41,665 nt of DNA, taken from positions 1-41,665 of the forward strand of contig JAJCZW010000069.1 of NCBI GenBank assembly GCA_029262155.1. The letters run 5' to 3'. Source of the DNA: Gemmatimonadota bacterium. Lineage in GTDB: Bacteria; Gemmatimonadota; Gemmatimonadetes; Gemmatimonadales; GWC2-71-9. Positions 23,480 through 31,838 of the stretch are shown here, piece by piece. Below the pieces are notes generated by a model. The model saw only the letters and a program-made list of their open reading frames with translations. It searched no databases and had not been told where the DNA came from. The translations under genes were made by a program, and so were the position numbers. Positions within the stretch are counted from its first letter, which is position 1, and each line of letters opens with the position of its first letter.

Positions 23480-25432
23480 ATGAGAACGAACCCACTGCCA
23501 CGCTTGACCGCCCTCCTGGTCTTGGTGATATCCATGGGGGTCGCCTCGTGCGCCCCAACCGTCGACCGACCGACGGCACAGTATTCGATCGCTGATTTCA
23601 TGGAGAGCACTTCGTATCGAGGGGCGTCGTTCTCACCCGATGGTTCCAAACTCTTGGTCAGCCACAACAGCACCGGTATTTTCAATGCGTATGCTCTTCC
23701 CGTGGCCGGTGGTGAAGGTGAGGCGCTCACATCCTCCACCACCACATCGCAGTTCGCTATCTCCTATTTCAACGACGATGAACGCTTCCTCTACCGTACC
23801 GATGGCGGTGGCGACGAGCTGTGGCATGTCTACGTGCGGGAACTCGACGGATCCTCGACCGACCTCACCCCAGGCGAAGGGCACACGGCATCGTTTGCCG
23901 GTTGGTCCGCCGACCGCACCTCCTTCTACCTGACCACGAACGAGCGCGACCCCAAGGTCTTCGATCTCTACAACTACGATGCGAACGGTGACTACGCTCG
24001 ACGGATGATCTACCGTAACGACGACGGTGCCTTCCCCGGGAGTGTGTCTCCGGATGGTCGGTACATGGCCTACACCCAAGTCCACACGACCAACAACACC
24101 GATGTCTTCCTCCGCGACCTGCAGGAGGGCCAGACGGGGCATGTCACACCCCATGAGGGGGATGTCTCGTCGTCGCCACTGGGATTCACTCCAGATGGCT
24201 CCGCGCTCCTGCTGCTCACCGATCAAGACAGCGAGTTCCAGCGACTGTTCCGTTACGACTTGGCGACCAACGAGAAGGCAGTGCTGGTCGAGGCGGAGTG
24301 GGATGTCATGTTCGCTTCGTTTTCGCGCACCGATGACTACCTGGTCGTGGGAATCAACAACGACGGCCGCACCGAGCTTCGGCTGTACCAGTGGCCGGCG
24401 ATGACTCAAATCGATCTCCCGGCAGTACCAGGCGCCAGTGTGACCGCGGTGAGTTTCTCGAAGGATGGCGGTACGATGGCAATGTACGCCGGTGGGAGCC
24501 GCTTCCCGAGCGACCTCTTCGTGCAACCGGTGGCAGGTGGCACCGCCCCAACAAAGCTCACCAACAGCCTCAACGCAGCGGTGGATCTGGAGAATCTCGT
24601 TGACGCGGAGGTGGTCCGGTTCGCCTCCTACGACGGTGTGGAGATCCCCGGAATCCTCTATAAGCCACATCAGGCATCCGCGACCAACCAGGTGCCCGTC
24701 CTCGTTTGGGTTCACGGTGGTCCGGGAGGACAGTCGCGGGCGTCCTACTCAGGGCTGATCCAATACTTGGTGAACCACGGGTATGGCATCTTCGCCATCA
24801 ACAACCGCGGAAGCTCGGGCTACGGCAAGGCGTTCTTCGCGATGGATGACCAGCGGCATGGTGAGGCGGACCTAGGCGATGTTGTGGCCAGCAAACAGGT
24901 GCTTATCGACACTGGGTGGGCCGATGCCGAGCGCGTTGGGATCATCGGTGGCAGCTACGGCGGATATATGGTCCTTGCCGCTCTCGCCTTCCAGCCGGAT
25001 GTGTTCGACGTCGGTGTCGACATCTTCGGCGTATCTAACTGGCTCCGCACCCTCGAATCGATCCCGCCGTGGTGGGGAGCGCAGCGCGACGCGCTGTACG
25101 CCGAATTGGGTAACCCGGCCACCGACCGGGAACGACTGGAGCGCATCTCACCACTCTTCCATGCGTCGAACATCCGGGTCCCCCTGATCGTGCTTCAAGG
25201 TGCCAACGATCCACGGGTGCTTCAGGTTGAGTCCGACGAGATCGTCGAAGCGGTGCGGGGTAACGACGTGCCGGTCGAGTACGTCGTCTTTCCCGATGAG
25301 GGTCACGGCTTCCGGAACCGCGACAACGAGATTGCGGGGTATGGTGCCATCCTCCGATTCCTGGATGAACATTTGAAAGGAAAGACCGTGGCGATCAACC
25401 GTTCCGGCTCGGTGTTAGCCAATACGCCGTAG
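23480..25432 (+). CDS. S9-family peptidase (prolyl oligopeptidase type), lipoprotein
   Basis: 650 residues. The ATG at 23480 is chosen (GGAG about 9 nt upstream) over an upstream TTG. MRTNPLPRLTALLVLVISMG then VASC gives a lipobox, so the enzyme is membrane-anchored outside the cytoplasm. Residues about 40-380 form a seven-bladed beta-propeller-type region (ASFSPDGSKLLVSHN, SVSPDGRYMAYTQ, LGFTPDGSALLLLTD). The C-terminal alpha/beta hydrolase has GGSYGG with catalytic Ser492, Asp577 (GANDPRV) and His609 (DEGHGF), and an oxyanion region WVHGGPGG. It should cleave short peptides, often after proline. It is divergent from the CPXCG gene. Confidence 0.94.
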   Translation: MRTNPLPRLTALLVLVISMGVASCAPTVDRPTAQYSIADFMESTSYRGASFSPDGSKLLVSHNSTGIFNAYALPVAGGEGEALTSSTTTSQFAISYFNDDERFLYRTDGGGDELWHVYVRELDGSSTDLTPGEGHTASFAGWSADRTSFYLTTNERDPKVFDLYNYDANGDYARRMIYRNDDGAFPGSVSPDGRYMAYTQVHTTNNTDVFLRDLQEGQTGHVTPHEGDVSSSPLGFTPDGSALLLLTDQDSEFQRLFRYDLATNEKAVLVEAEWDVMFASFSRTDDYLVVGINNDGRTELRLYQWPAMTQIDLPAVPGASVTAVSFSKDGGTMAMYAGGSRFPSDLFVQPVAGGTAPTKLTNSLNAAVDLENLVDAEVVRFASYDGVEIPGILYKPHQASATNQVPVLVWVHGGPGGQSRASYSGLIQYLVNHGYGIFAINNRGSSGYGKAFFAMDDQRHGEADLGDVVASKQVLIDTGWADAERVGIIGGSYGGYMVLAALAFQPDVFDVGVDIFGVSNWLRTLESIPPWWGAQRDALYAELGNPATDRERLERISPLFHASNIRVPLIVLQGANDPRVLQVESDEIVEAVRGNDVPVEYVVFPDEGHGFRNRDNEIAGYGAILRFLDEHLKGKTVAINRSGSVLANTP

Positions 25433-25483
25433 GTCGACGCTCGGAGAAACGGAAACCCATTGAACTGATCGTAGAGGCCCAGC

Positions 25484-26083
25484 ATGCGGAACGACAGAGA
25501 CGGCATGGTCCCGCTCATCGTGGCAGAGCTACCCGACCAAGATAAGAAGGAGTTCTCGGGGACCGACCTCAAAGGCTATCTCGCGAAGCAGTACGGAGCG
25601 CCACATGTCATTAGCACCACGCCGGAGGCCACCGAGTCCGTGTTCGCCATTGGGGGACAGAAGATCGGGCTGATTGAGGACGCCAAGGGGAACCTCACCG
25701 GTTACAGCATCTATCGAGGCGCGATTCCAGATGCATTTGTCCAGAAACAACAAGGCGTGTGTACCAACGGGTACACCCTGACCAAGTCCATTACGACCAC
25801 GTCCCCGACAATTCGCGTCAGTGTACTCACCTGGTTGTTCGGTGGTGGGCCGATGGTGGTGGCGCTCGCCCTGGCTAACCTGATCGCCCATGCCACGAAC
25901 GTGTCGGCGGCGAAGACGGCGGACTGCGCACCGTGTACGCCACCTTGTACATGTACGGCAACGACGGTTGCAGGGGCTGGCCCGGTTGGGGTGACCATCA
26001 CTCCGATAAGAGTCTGGGGCATTCCCGTCAGCGCGACCGCCGTCCACGTCATTGCAACCCGGATTACCGTGATCTGCGTCTAG
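25484..26083 (+). CDS. Orphan protein with hydrophobic segment and CxxCxxxCxC cluster
   Basis: 199 residues with no family I recognise. AGAGG lies 6 nt before the ATG. Residues 1-90 look globular (PLIVAELPDQDKKEFSGTDL, ATESVFAIGGQKIGLIEDAK), with a single Cys93. A hydrophobic stretch at about 111-137 (VSVLTWLFGGGPMVVALALA) could be a transmembrane helix. Then comes a cysteine cluster, C148, C151, C155 and C157 (DCAPCTPPCTCTATT), and a Val/Thr/Ile-rich tail (GVTITPIRVWGIPVSATAV) ending in ICV. The cluster could bind metal or form disulphides. It follows the S9 peptidase by 51 bp on the same strand, so it might be its partner or substrate. Confidence 0.6.
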   Translation: MRNDRDGMVPLIVAELPDQDKKEFSGTDLKGYLAKQYGAPHVISTTPEATESVFAIGGQKIGLIEDAKGNLTGYSIYRGAIPDAFVQKQQGVCTNGYTLTKSITTTSPTIRVSVLTWLFGGGPMVVALALANLIAHATNVSAAKTADCAPCTPPCTCTATTVAGAGPVGVTITPIRVWGIPVSATAVHVIATRITVICV

Positions 26084-26122
26084 AGACCATCTCATGACCA
26101 TTTCCCATGCCGAGGCCACTAG

Positions 26123-26356
26123 ATGATCCACCACCTAAGACAGCGTACCGGGGCACCGATCGCTCTGAACGCAGGACTGTGGCTGCTGACGGCGAGTCCG
26201 TTGATCGGCCAGATGGTCAGGCAGCGCACTCAAAGGTCCGGTGTCAAATGGTCACGTGGCCTCAACGAATCCCTTCGCGTCGTTTCCTCGCCCCGACGAT
26301 CTGAACACTACGAACCCAACACCGAAGTCGATCAGATCAGGCAAGTCCGAGAGTGA
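26123..26356 (+). CDS. Possible small protein, unsupported by homology
   Basis: 77 codons, with GAGG 7 nt before the ATG and one hydrophobic stretch (IALNAGLWLLTASPLIGQMV) near the N-terminus, then a polar arginine-rich tail. It occupies most of a 340-bp gap that otherwise holds nothing recognisable. The AAs after residue 33 look like random translation, so it may not be real. Confidence 0.25.
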   Translation: MIHHLRQRTGAPIALNAGLWLLTASPLIGQMVRQRTQRSGVKWSRGLNESLRVVSSPRRSEHYEPNTEVDQIRQVRE

Positions 26357-26425
26357 GACTGTGCGTCTCATCCGTTGCCGCGCGTCAACGCTACTGAGGC
26401 TACGGAAACCTGAGGTCTGGATAAC

Positions 26426-26893
26426 ATGAACTCCATCACGACGAAGACCCCAATGGATCGCCCATTTGGAAACCGACGCATGATACTGTACGCCGGAGCC
26501 CTCCTGGTTGCTTGTGGAGGGAGCACACCGACCGGACTTGGGTCGATAGCAGGGATGTTCGTGCTTCGTTCCTTGAACGAGTCCCCCCTCCCCTACGCCG
26601 AGGGTTGCTGCTCCTACTTGAGTGGCTCCCTCGTCTTCACAGGTAATGGGTACACCATCTCGCTGTCGGCTCGGAACCGGGTCAATGGTCTTGAGTTCAC
26701 CGCGGTTGAGCGCGGCACCTATGCGTTGAACGGATCGTCGATCACCTTCACCCGCATCGACTTCGATGTGTCCCCGTTGCTCCTCGATGTGGGCACCGTG
26801 GCCCAGAACGGCATGGAGATTCGACTGCGCTTCGGCGACGAAGGGCCAGGGTCGCCCCTGCAGTTTCGGTCAGTATTTGTGCGCTCACCCTAA
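26426..26893 (+). CDS. Small lipoprotein, function unknown
   Basis: 155 residues from the ATG at 26426; starts at 26453 and 26480 would shorten the N-region. MILYAGALLVACGGSTPTG contains a lipobox, so the true start may be the later ATG (26480). The mature part has strands such as GSIAGMFVLRSLNESPLPY, GSLVFTGNGYTISLSARN and GTYALNGSSITFTRIDF, suggesting a small beta-barrel of the lipocalin-like type. A Cys pair (EGCCSYL) is unusual. No function can be assigned. Confidence 0.65.
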   Translation: MNSITTKTPMDRPFGNRRMILYAGALLVACGGSTPTGLGSIAGMFVLRSLNESPLPYAEGCCSYLSGSLVFTGNGYTISLSARNRVNGLEFTAVERGTYALNGSSITFTRIDFDVSPLLLDVGTVAQNGMEIRLRFGDEGPGSPLQFRSVFVRSP

Positions 26894-27033
26894 CGAACAG
26901 ACGATGGTGCGCAGCCCGGCGCTGCTCGTGCACTTCCGTGCCTTTCCGGTATCGTGCGTCGGGTGTACCATCGGTGGCGTACCCCCGGTTTGTACCTATG
27001 TCGGAGATCGATCAACACTGAAAGAGAGACTTC

Positions 27034-27534
27034 ATGAGACACGCTACACCCATCCACTCACTCCACCAGCTCACTGTGGTAGTCATGCTCCTCATCGGCT
27101 CCGCCTGTACCACAACCGAGACTCCCAGCCCGGACGACCTGCAGGCTGCAGCGGTGGGGTTGGGTGACCTGACGGTAGCTCTGCATGAGAGCATGCTCCT
27201 TCGGCACGATATGGATCGCTTCCGTACCATAGCCTCCGACAGTTATGTCGTGATGATTCCCGGCGGCCGGCTTGAGACCAAAGAGGAGGATATCGCAGGG
27301 GCCACCAATTTCGATATCGATTCGGTGAGCTTTTCCGACGTTACGGTCCGCACCCACAGTGCGTCCGCCGTCGTCACGGGAACGTGGTCTGTGGTTGGGC
27401 GATTGCGGACCCAGGAGATGTCGGGGAAGTACAACTTCATGTCGGTGTACGAGCGCACCGATGATTCCTGGACGCTGGTCGCCGAATCGGTTACCCGGCA
27501 ACGGCCGACCATGGCGGCTGCGCTGACCGGGTAG
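27034..27534 (+). CDS. Lipoprotein with SnoaL-like (NTF2 fold, DUF4440-type) domain
   Basis: 166 residues, with GAAAGAGAG 5 nt before the ATG. MRHATPIHSLHQLTVVVMLL then IGSAC gives a lipobox. The mature part follows the NTF2 pattern: a helical start (LTVALHESMLLRHDMDRFRT), IASDSYVVMIPGGRLETKEE, SVSFSDVTVRTHSASAVVTG, and MSVYERTDDSWTLVAESVTR. Members of this fold include ketosteroid-isomerase-like enzymes and scaffold or binding proteins. No active-site residues can be fixed. Confidence 0.75.
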   Translation: MRHATPIHSLHQLTVVVMLLIGSACTTTETPSPDDLQAAAVGLGDLTVALHESMLLRHDMDRFRTIASDSYVVMIPGGRLETKEEDIAGATNFDIDSVSFSDVTVRTHSASAVVTGTWSVVGRLRTQEMSGKYNFMSVYERTDDSWTLVAESVTRQRPTMAAALTG

Positions 27535-27610
27535 TGTCGTCACTGCGTCCACATCTGTCTTCACCAGAGTCGGCTTGCGGAGTACGCCCGACACCAACGA
27601 GAATGAACCG

Positions 27611-28165
27611 ATGTCGGAACAACCTGTCCTCCAGACCCCACGCCTTGTGCTCAGGCCCTTCACAACGGCCGATGCGTCAATCGTACAGCGCCTGGCAGGT
27701 GCGGCCGAGATCGCCGACACGACGCTCAATATTCCGCATCCTTACGAAGACGGAATGGCGGAGGAGTGGATCGCCACGCACGGCCCCGGCTGGGAGAACC
27801 AGACGCTCGCGAACTATGCCATCACCAGTCCTACGGAAGGGGTGATAGGTGCGGTGGGTCTCCAGATCACGATCAAACACCGGCGAGCGGAGTTGGGGTA
27901 CTGGGTCGGGCAATCCTACTGGGGGCAAGGCTACGCCACCGAGGCGAGTGGGGCTCTTCTTGCCCTCGGTTTTACCCAGCTTGATTTGTTCCGCATTCAA
28001 GCAACTCATCTTGTGCGTAACCCGTCTTCCGGTCAGGTGATGCAGAAGTTGGGCATGCGTGCCGAAGGCGTACGCCGGGGTTACTTCCTGAAGAACGGAC
28101 AGTTCGAGGATGTGGCCAGCTTCGCCGTGCTCCGGGAGGACTGGTTGGCGGCAAGCGGCCGCTAG
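27611..28165 (+). CDS. GNAT-family N-acetyltransferase (RimJ/RimL type)
   Basis: 184 residues. MSEQPVLQTPRLVLRPFTTA is the standard RimJ/RimL opening. The acetyl-CoA motif region is ELGYWVGQSYWGQGYATEAS, with GYWVxxxYWGQGYATEA typical of the family, followed by RIQATHLVRNPSSGQVMQKL and GMRAEGVRRGYFLKNGQFED. It transfers an acetyl group to an amine: an N-terminal residue, an antibiotic or a small molecule. The start is set at the ATG matching this opening; an upstream ATG (27575) adds 12 unrelated residues. It lies 76 bp after the SnoaL-like gene. Confidence 0.88.
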   Translation: MSEQPVLQTPRLVLRPFTTADASIVQRLAGAAEIADTTLNIPHPYEDGMAEEWIATHGPGWENQTLANYAITSPTEGVIGAVGLQITIKHRRAELGYWVGQSYWGQGYATEASGALLALGFTQLDLFRIQATHLVRNPSSGQVMQKLGMRAEGVRRGYFLKNGQFEDVASFAVLREDWLAASGR

Positions 28166-28365
28166 CATCGGAGTGGTGAAAGGCAAACGGTGATCGCCGT
28201 CACCGCGGGGACACAGCCACACCCCGTAGCGCCCCCGACTTGCCAATGTGCCCTCACGACCGACACCCGGTCCACCGAATCCATCACGGCGTGAAACCCG
28301 TTGCCCAATGCTAGCCAACCCGTGCTCCGGGGCGTACAATAGCTTACCCTCAGCTGGGAGACCCA

Positions 28366-28674
28366 ATGCGCTTTGTTATGCAAGTTTCGATGCCCTTGGC
28401 GAAGTTCAACCACGCCGTGAGCGATGGTTCCGTCGGCAAGAAGATGCAGAAGATCCTGGAGGCGATGAAACCCGAAGCAGCCTACTTCACAGCGGTCAAT
28501 GGCAAACGTGGAGGATATTTCATCGTCAACATGGACAGCACGTCGGAGATTCCCCGTTATGCCGAACCGTGGTTTCTGACATTCGACGCCTCGGTGGACT
28601 TTTCACCCGTGATGACACCCGAGGACCTGGCTCAGTCTGGACTGGAGCAACTCGGGAAGGAATGGGGCAACTGA
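28366..28674 (+). CDS. Small protein with dimeric alpha/beta barrel-like pattern
   Basis: 102 residues, with GGGAG 6 nt before the ATG. MRFVMQVSMPLAKFNHAVSD, KMQKILEAMKPEAAYFTAVN, GKRGGYFIVNMDSTSEIPRY and EPWFLTFDASVDFSPVMTPE alternate strand and helix as in small ferredoxin-like dimeric barrels. The family is found in many bacteria without known function. Its end overlaps the next gene by 13 bp, so the two are probably co-translated. No catalytic residue is evident. Confidence 0.72.
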   Translation: MRFVMQVSMPLAKFNHAVSDGSVGKKMQKILEAMKPEAAYFTAVNGKRGGYFIVNMDSTSEIPRYAEPWFLTFDASVDFSPVMTPEDLAQSGLEQLGKEWGN

Positions 28675-29951
28675 AGAGCCCGGTGATCTTTGGAATGACT
28701 GCCCGGCACCACCTCCTCCTGCTCCTGCTCGCCTCAGGCCTTTTGGGATGCGGGCAGGGCACCACTCCTCCCCTCACGGACCAACCCCTCATGCTACCTG
28801 ATCCGATCGAACACCTCGGCCCGGTGGCGGTTCGGGAACCGATGGTGGTGGAACATCCCGACGGAACCTTGTTCGTTGCGGGATTCTCCCAAGCCCTGGA
28901 GGAGTCGGACCAAGCCCCCAAGCTGTTTCGGAGCCAGGACGGGGGAACCACCTGGCGCCCGGTTGATGTCGGGAGCCCTGCCGATGGGGCGCTGGGCAAT
29001 TCGGACGTCGACCTCGCCGTCGCACCGAACGGCATCCTCTACTTCCTCACGATGGGCTTCGACCGCTTGACCGGCGAGGGAACCCATGTCGCGGTCGGTG
29101 TGAGTCGCGATGTTGGAGACAGTTGGACCTGGACCTTTCTCTCACGGGATCGTTTCGACGATCGCCCCTGGATCGAAGTCACTCCCGACGGTCGTGCACA
29201 CGTCATCTGGAATGATGGTGACGGAGTCCGCTATGCCTCGAGTTCCGATACCGGCGTAACCTGGACAGAGCATGCGAGGGTTTCTCCACAAGGCCACTCG
29301 AGCCATTTCGCCGGTGGCCCCCATGGCGAACTCGCGGTGCGCATCACGCCGCTCTCGGCGTCAGGAAACCGTTATCACGAAGGGATCGATTTCCTGGCAG
29401 TGAGCACCGACGGGGGCCAGACATGGGAGCACCGGTCGGCACCTGGGGCTCGCCAGTGGAGCGCCGATTTTGCGAATCCCGGCAACGTACCACGATGGGT
29501 CGAACCGTTGGCATGGGATGCGGCGGGCACACTTTACTATCTCTGGAGTGAGGGCGCCACGCTCCAACTGGGCCGTTCCCGTGATCTCGGCGGAACCTGG
29601 GAGCAGTGGTCGGTCGTCACGTCAGAGCTTCCACTCTACTTTCCCTTTCTCGCCGCCAGCGGGACGGGCCAACTCGCCGCAACTTGGTTCTCTGGCACCG
29701 AGAACGAACTCCAAGCGCATGTCGCCTTGATTGACGCCGTAGGCCCCGAACCATCGGTCCGTTTGGGGCCCACCTTCCTGGTCGACAGCTGGAAGACCAT
29801 CGATGGATCTCCAGTGCGCGACACAGGAGGCGAATACCTGCCGGTCCTCTTTCTTTCCGACGGAGACTTGGGCGTTGTGGCGCCCATCCAGAACACTCCA
29901 GACGGACACCAAGGGTTCCATTGGTATCGCATCACCCACCCTCCTGAATAG
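28662..29951 (+). CDS. Lipoprotein of the sialidase/BNR superfamily with five Asp-boxes
   Basis: About 429 residues. The start is unsure: the ATG at 28662 abuts GGGAAGGA, while an in-frame ATG at 28695 gives the tight signal MTARHHLLLLLLASGLLGC with lipobox. The domain is a six-bladed beta-propeller type with Asp-box motifs SxDxGxTW: SQDGGTTW, SRDVGDSW, SSDTGVTW, STDGGQTW and SRDLGGTW. In sialidases these boxes lie on the outside of the propeller; the active-site arginine triad cannot be fixed here, so it may bind rather than cleave glycans. It overlaps the preceding small gene by 13 bp. Confidence 0.85.
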   Translation: MGQLKSPVIFGMTARHHLLLLLLASGLLGCGQGTTPPLTDQPLMLPDPIEHLGPVAVREPMVVEHPDGTLFVAGFSQALEESDQAPKLFRSQDGGTTWRPVDVGSPADGALGNSDVDLAVAPNGILYFLTMGFDRLTGEGTHVAVGVSRDVGDSWTWTFLSRDRFDDRPWIEVTPDGRAHVIWNDGDGVRYASSSDTGVTWTEHARVSPQGHSSHFAGGPHGELAVRITPLSASGNRYHEGIDFLAVSTDGGQTWEHRSAPGARQWSADFANPGNVPRWVEPLAWDAAGTLYYLWSEGATLQLGRSRDLGGTWEQWSVVTSELPLYFPFLAASGTGQLAATWFSGTENELQAHVALIDAVGPEPSVRLGPTFLVDSWKTIDGSPVRDTGGEYLPVLFLSDGDLGVVAPIQNTPDGHQGFHWYRITHPPE

Positions 29952-29983
29952 AGGATTCGCCTGTAACCTGTTGCCACTCAGGG

Positions 29984-30207
29984 GAGCGGAACCCCACTCG
30001 CCCCCACTTCCCCACGGCCGCCCTGGTGTTTGTCGGACGGCACGCAATCCTTCAGGTATCCCGCGCCGAGGACGGGAGCCCCGGTGGAAGGCGATCGGGT
30101 GGATTAACGGGATCATGTTGGCGGTGGTTTACACCATACGAAGGTCCAACCGACGGATCATCTCAGCCCGACCGGCCAGTCGCAGAGAGCGGAGGGAAAT
30201 CCTATGA
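29984..30207 (+). pseudogene. brnT: BrnT-family toxin, frameshifted
   Basis: The C-terminal half of a BrnT ribonuclease toxin is clear: EPRWKAIGWINGIMLAVVYT and RRIISARPASRRERREIL match BrnT. One base out of frame upstream is ERNPTRPHFPTAALVFVG and HAILQVSRAEDG, corresponding to the family's FETAALVF region. The frames meet near 30065-30075, so one inserted or deleted base would explain the break. The N-terminal WDPxK part is not recognisable. The stop overlaps the BrnA ATG (ATGA), as in intact brnTA loci. Unless the error is in the sequence, the toxin is inactive. Confidence 0.75.
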
Positions 30208-30575
30208 TAGCCAAACAGTTCGACCCGACCAAGGACAACACCGATTGGAAGCGGGTCCGGCATAAGACCGATGAGGAACTGATCGCCGCGGCCGAAGCGG
30301 ATGAGGACAACCCACCACTCACCGAGGCGGAGCTTGCGACGACGCACATTGTCGACCCCGTGTCAAAGGAGTCGATTACTATCCGCCCTGACGCCCCGAT
30401 CCTTGAGTGGTTCAGGGCGCAGGGCCAGGGGTATCAGACCCGGATCAATGCCGTGCTCAGATCCTATGTCGAGATGCGCCGGCCGAAGGTGGCGTCAACA
30501 GGACGGGCGCCAACAAATGAATCGTGGACCTCGCGGGCCAGAGAGGGAGTCGCACTGAGCACCTCCTCCCAATAG
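30204..30575 (+). CDS. brnA: BrnA-family antitoxin
   Basis: 123 residues. The C-terminal ribbon-helix-helix region ITIRPDAPILEWFRAQGQGY followed by QTRINAVLRSYVE is the BrnA signature, which binds and silences BrnT and represses the operon. N-terminal acidic stretches (TDEELIAAAEADEDNPPLTE) fit the toxin-binding part. The tail after RSYVEMRRPK (about 28 residues, KVASTGRAPTNESWTSRARE) is longer than usual for the family. It starts in the stop of the frameshifted brnT. The antitoxin is intact although its toxin appears dead. Confidence 0.87.
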   Translation: MIAKQFDPTKDNTDWKRVRHKTDEELIAAAEADEDNPPLTEAELATTHIVDPVSKESITIRPDAPILEWFRAQGQGYQTRINAVLRSYVEMRRPKVASTGRAPTNESWTSRAREGVALSTSSQ

Positions 30576-30908
30576 GCCCGTCAACGTCGCGACCCAGCCG
30601 CCCGGCGAATCAACCCGAGGAGCAATGTGCGAAAGCTCGAATGCCGCGCAAATAGGGCTTGACCATCTAACAGTTTCGGGTACACGGTTGCAAGACATCC
30701 TCCGATTCGTCGCGGATGACTCGAGACGGGCCTTCACACCAACAAAGAACACGGTTCGGCCCTACGGGAACCAAGAGGAAGTACCAATCGGTTTCCTCCG
30801 GCGGACAGTTGGGGCTTGGCGGGGTCGAGATTCGTCTTTATCCTCGGGTACGCGACACCATACCATCGACGGGATTTCTTCTTCCTTGCACCCCTGGGAG
30901 TTACCTCA
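30576..30908. other. Intergenic region before the M42 operon
   Basis: About 333 bp. A 95-codon frame starting at 30625 has GAGGAG only 2 nt before its ATG and gives no family-like sequence, so I do not call it. CTGGGAG at the right edge, about 8 nt before the GTG of the next gene, is the only clear signal. Confidence 0.45.
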
Positions 30909-31838
30909 GTGAAGGCTCGAACACGCAACTGGTCTTTGGGGATGGTGGCCGTGGCCTCCCTTGTTGTTCCGACAACCGGAAACGCCCAATCAGTTGAGGA
31001 TCTCGCCATCCGATTCGCAGGCATGACGGCGGTCAGCGGCTATGAGCGCCCCATGGCCGACTCTCTCTTAGTCCTCCTGCCCACGGCAATGCAGGATCGT
31101 GCCGGAAACGTTGTGCTGACGCTGGGTTCTGGGGAACCGACCAGAGTTGCCGCCTGCCCGATGGATGAGTGGGGGTATGTGGTCGGCCGCCTCCGGGATG
31201 ACGGATGGATCACCCTTCGGCGGGTGGGGGCCGGTCAACCTCCGCTGTGGGACCAGATGCATGAAGGCCACCGGATGACGATCTGGACCCGAAGTGGACC
31301 GGTCCCGGCCGTGATGGCGGTCCCCTCGACGCATTTGGCCCGGGGACGGGCCAGTCTCCCTACCACCCCATTCTCAAGCGATGATGCCTACCTCGATACC
31401 GGCGCAACGTCTGCGGCGGACGTCGCCGACCTCGGAATCCAGGTGGTGGATCCGGTCGCCTTGGAGAAAGCCACCCATCGCTATGGACAACAGCGTCTGG
31501 CGGGAGTCGATGCGGCTCGACGAAGCGCATGTGCCGCCCTGGCTGCGGTGGCGATTTCCAACCCACCGGTCCGAGGAACCGTCCACATCGCCTTCACGAC
31601 CGAGAGCCGCCTTCGTCACCGAGGCCTCTTCACGTTGATCAACCAACGGGGGCCTGTCACCGGCACCCTGCTGCTCGACTATCCGATTCGACGCACGCCG
31701 GAGACTCTCGGAACGGTTCGCACGCTGGAACTCAACAGTCGGTATGGCGGAACCCAGGTGGAGACCGTTGACCTGACCGACCTTCCCGGCCTGATGGCCC
31801 AGATTCGGCAGTGGCTTAACGGAGGGGAATCCCAATGA
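30909..31838 (+). CDS. Exported M42-peptidase-like protein lacking metal ligands
   Basis: 309 residues from a GTG with GGGAG 8 nt upstream. A signal peptide (MKARTRNWSLGMVAVASLVV) ends before NAQSVEDLAI. It aligns along its length with the M42 peptidase directly downstream but the metal ligands are changed. AHMDETG becomes CPMDEWG (His to Pro), FDDRVG becomes GVDAARR (second Asp lost), VVEEEIG becomes TTESRLR (second Glu lost), and RYSHSPVEVIDLRDL becomes SRYGGTQVETVDLTDL (His lost). It is therefore a probable pseudoenzyme, perhaps a partner subunit of the active enzyme. Start/stop overlap (ATGA) with the next gene supports co-synthesis. Confidence 0.8.
   Translation: MKARTRNWSLGMVAVASLVVPTTGNAQSVEDLAIRFAGMTAVSGYERPMADSLLVLLPTAMQDRAGNVVLTLGSGEPTRVAACPMDEWGYVVGRLRDDGWITLRRVGAGQPPLWDQMHEGHRMTIWTRSGPVPAVMAVPSTHLARGRASLPTTPFSSDDAYLDTGATSAADVADLGIQVVDPVALEKATHRYGQQRLAGVDAARRSACAALAAVAISNPPVRGTVHIAFTTESRLRHRGLFTLINQRGPVTGTLLLDYPIRRTPETLGTVRTLELNSRYGGTQVETVDLTDLPGLMAQIRQWLNGGESQ

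Noticed and set aside
28188-28205. Inverted repeat CGGTGA-TCGCCG-TCACCG as terminator of the acetyltransferase gene
   Set aside because: No T-run follows on either strand and the stem is short; left as unassigned symmetry.
30625-30912. 95-codon frame before the M42 operon
   Set aside because: GAGGAG is only 2 nt from the ATG and the translation shows no family-like pattern; it overlaps the true GTG start of the next gene.
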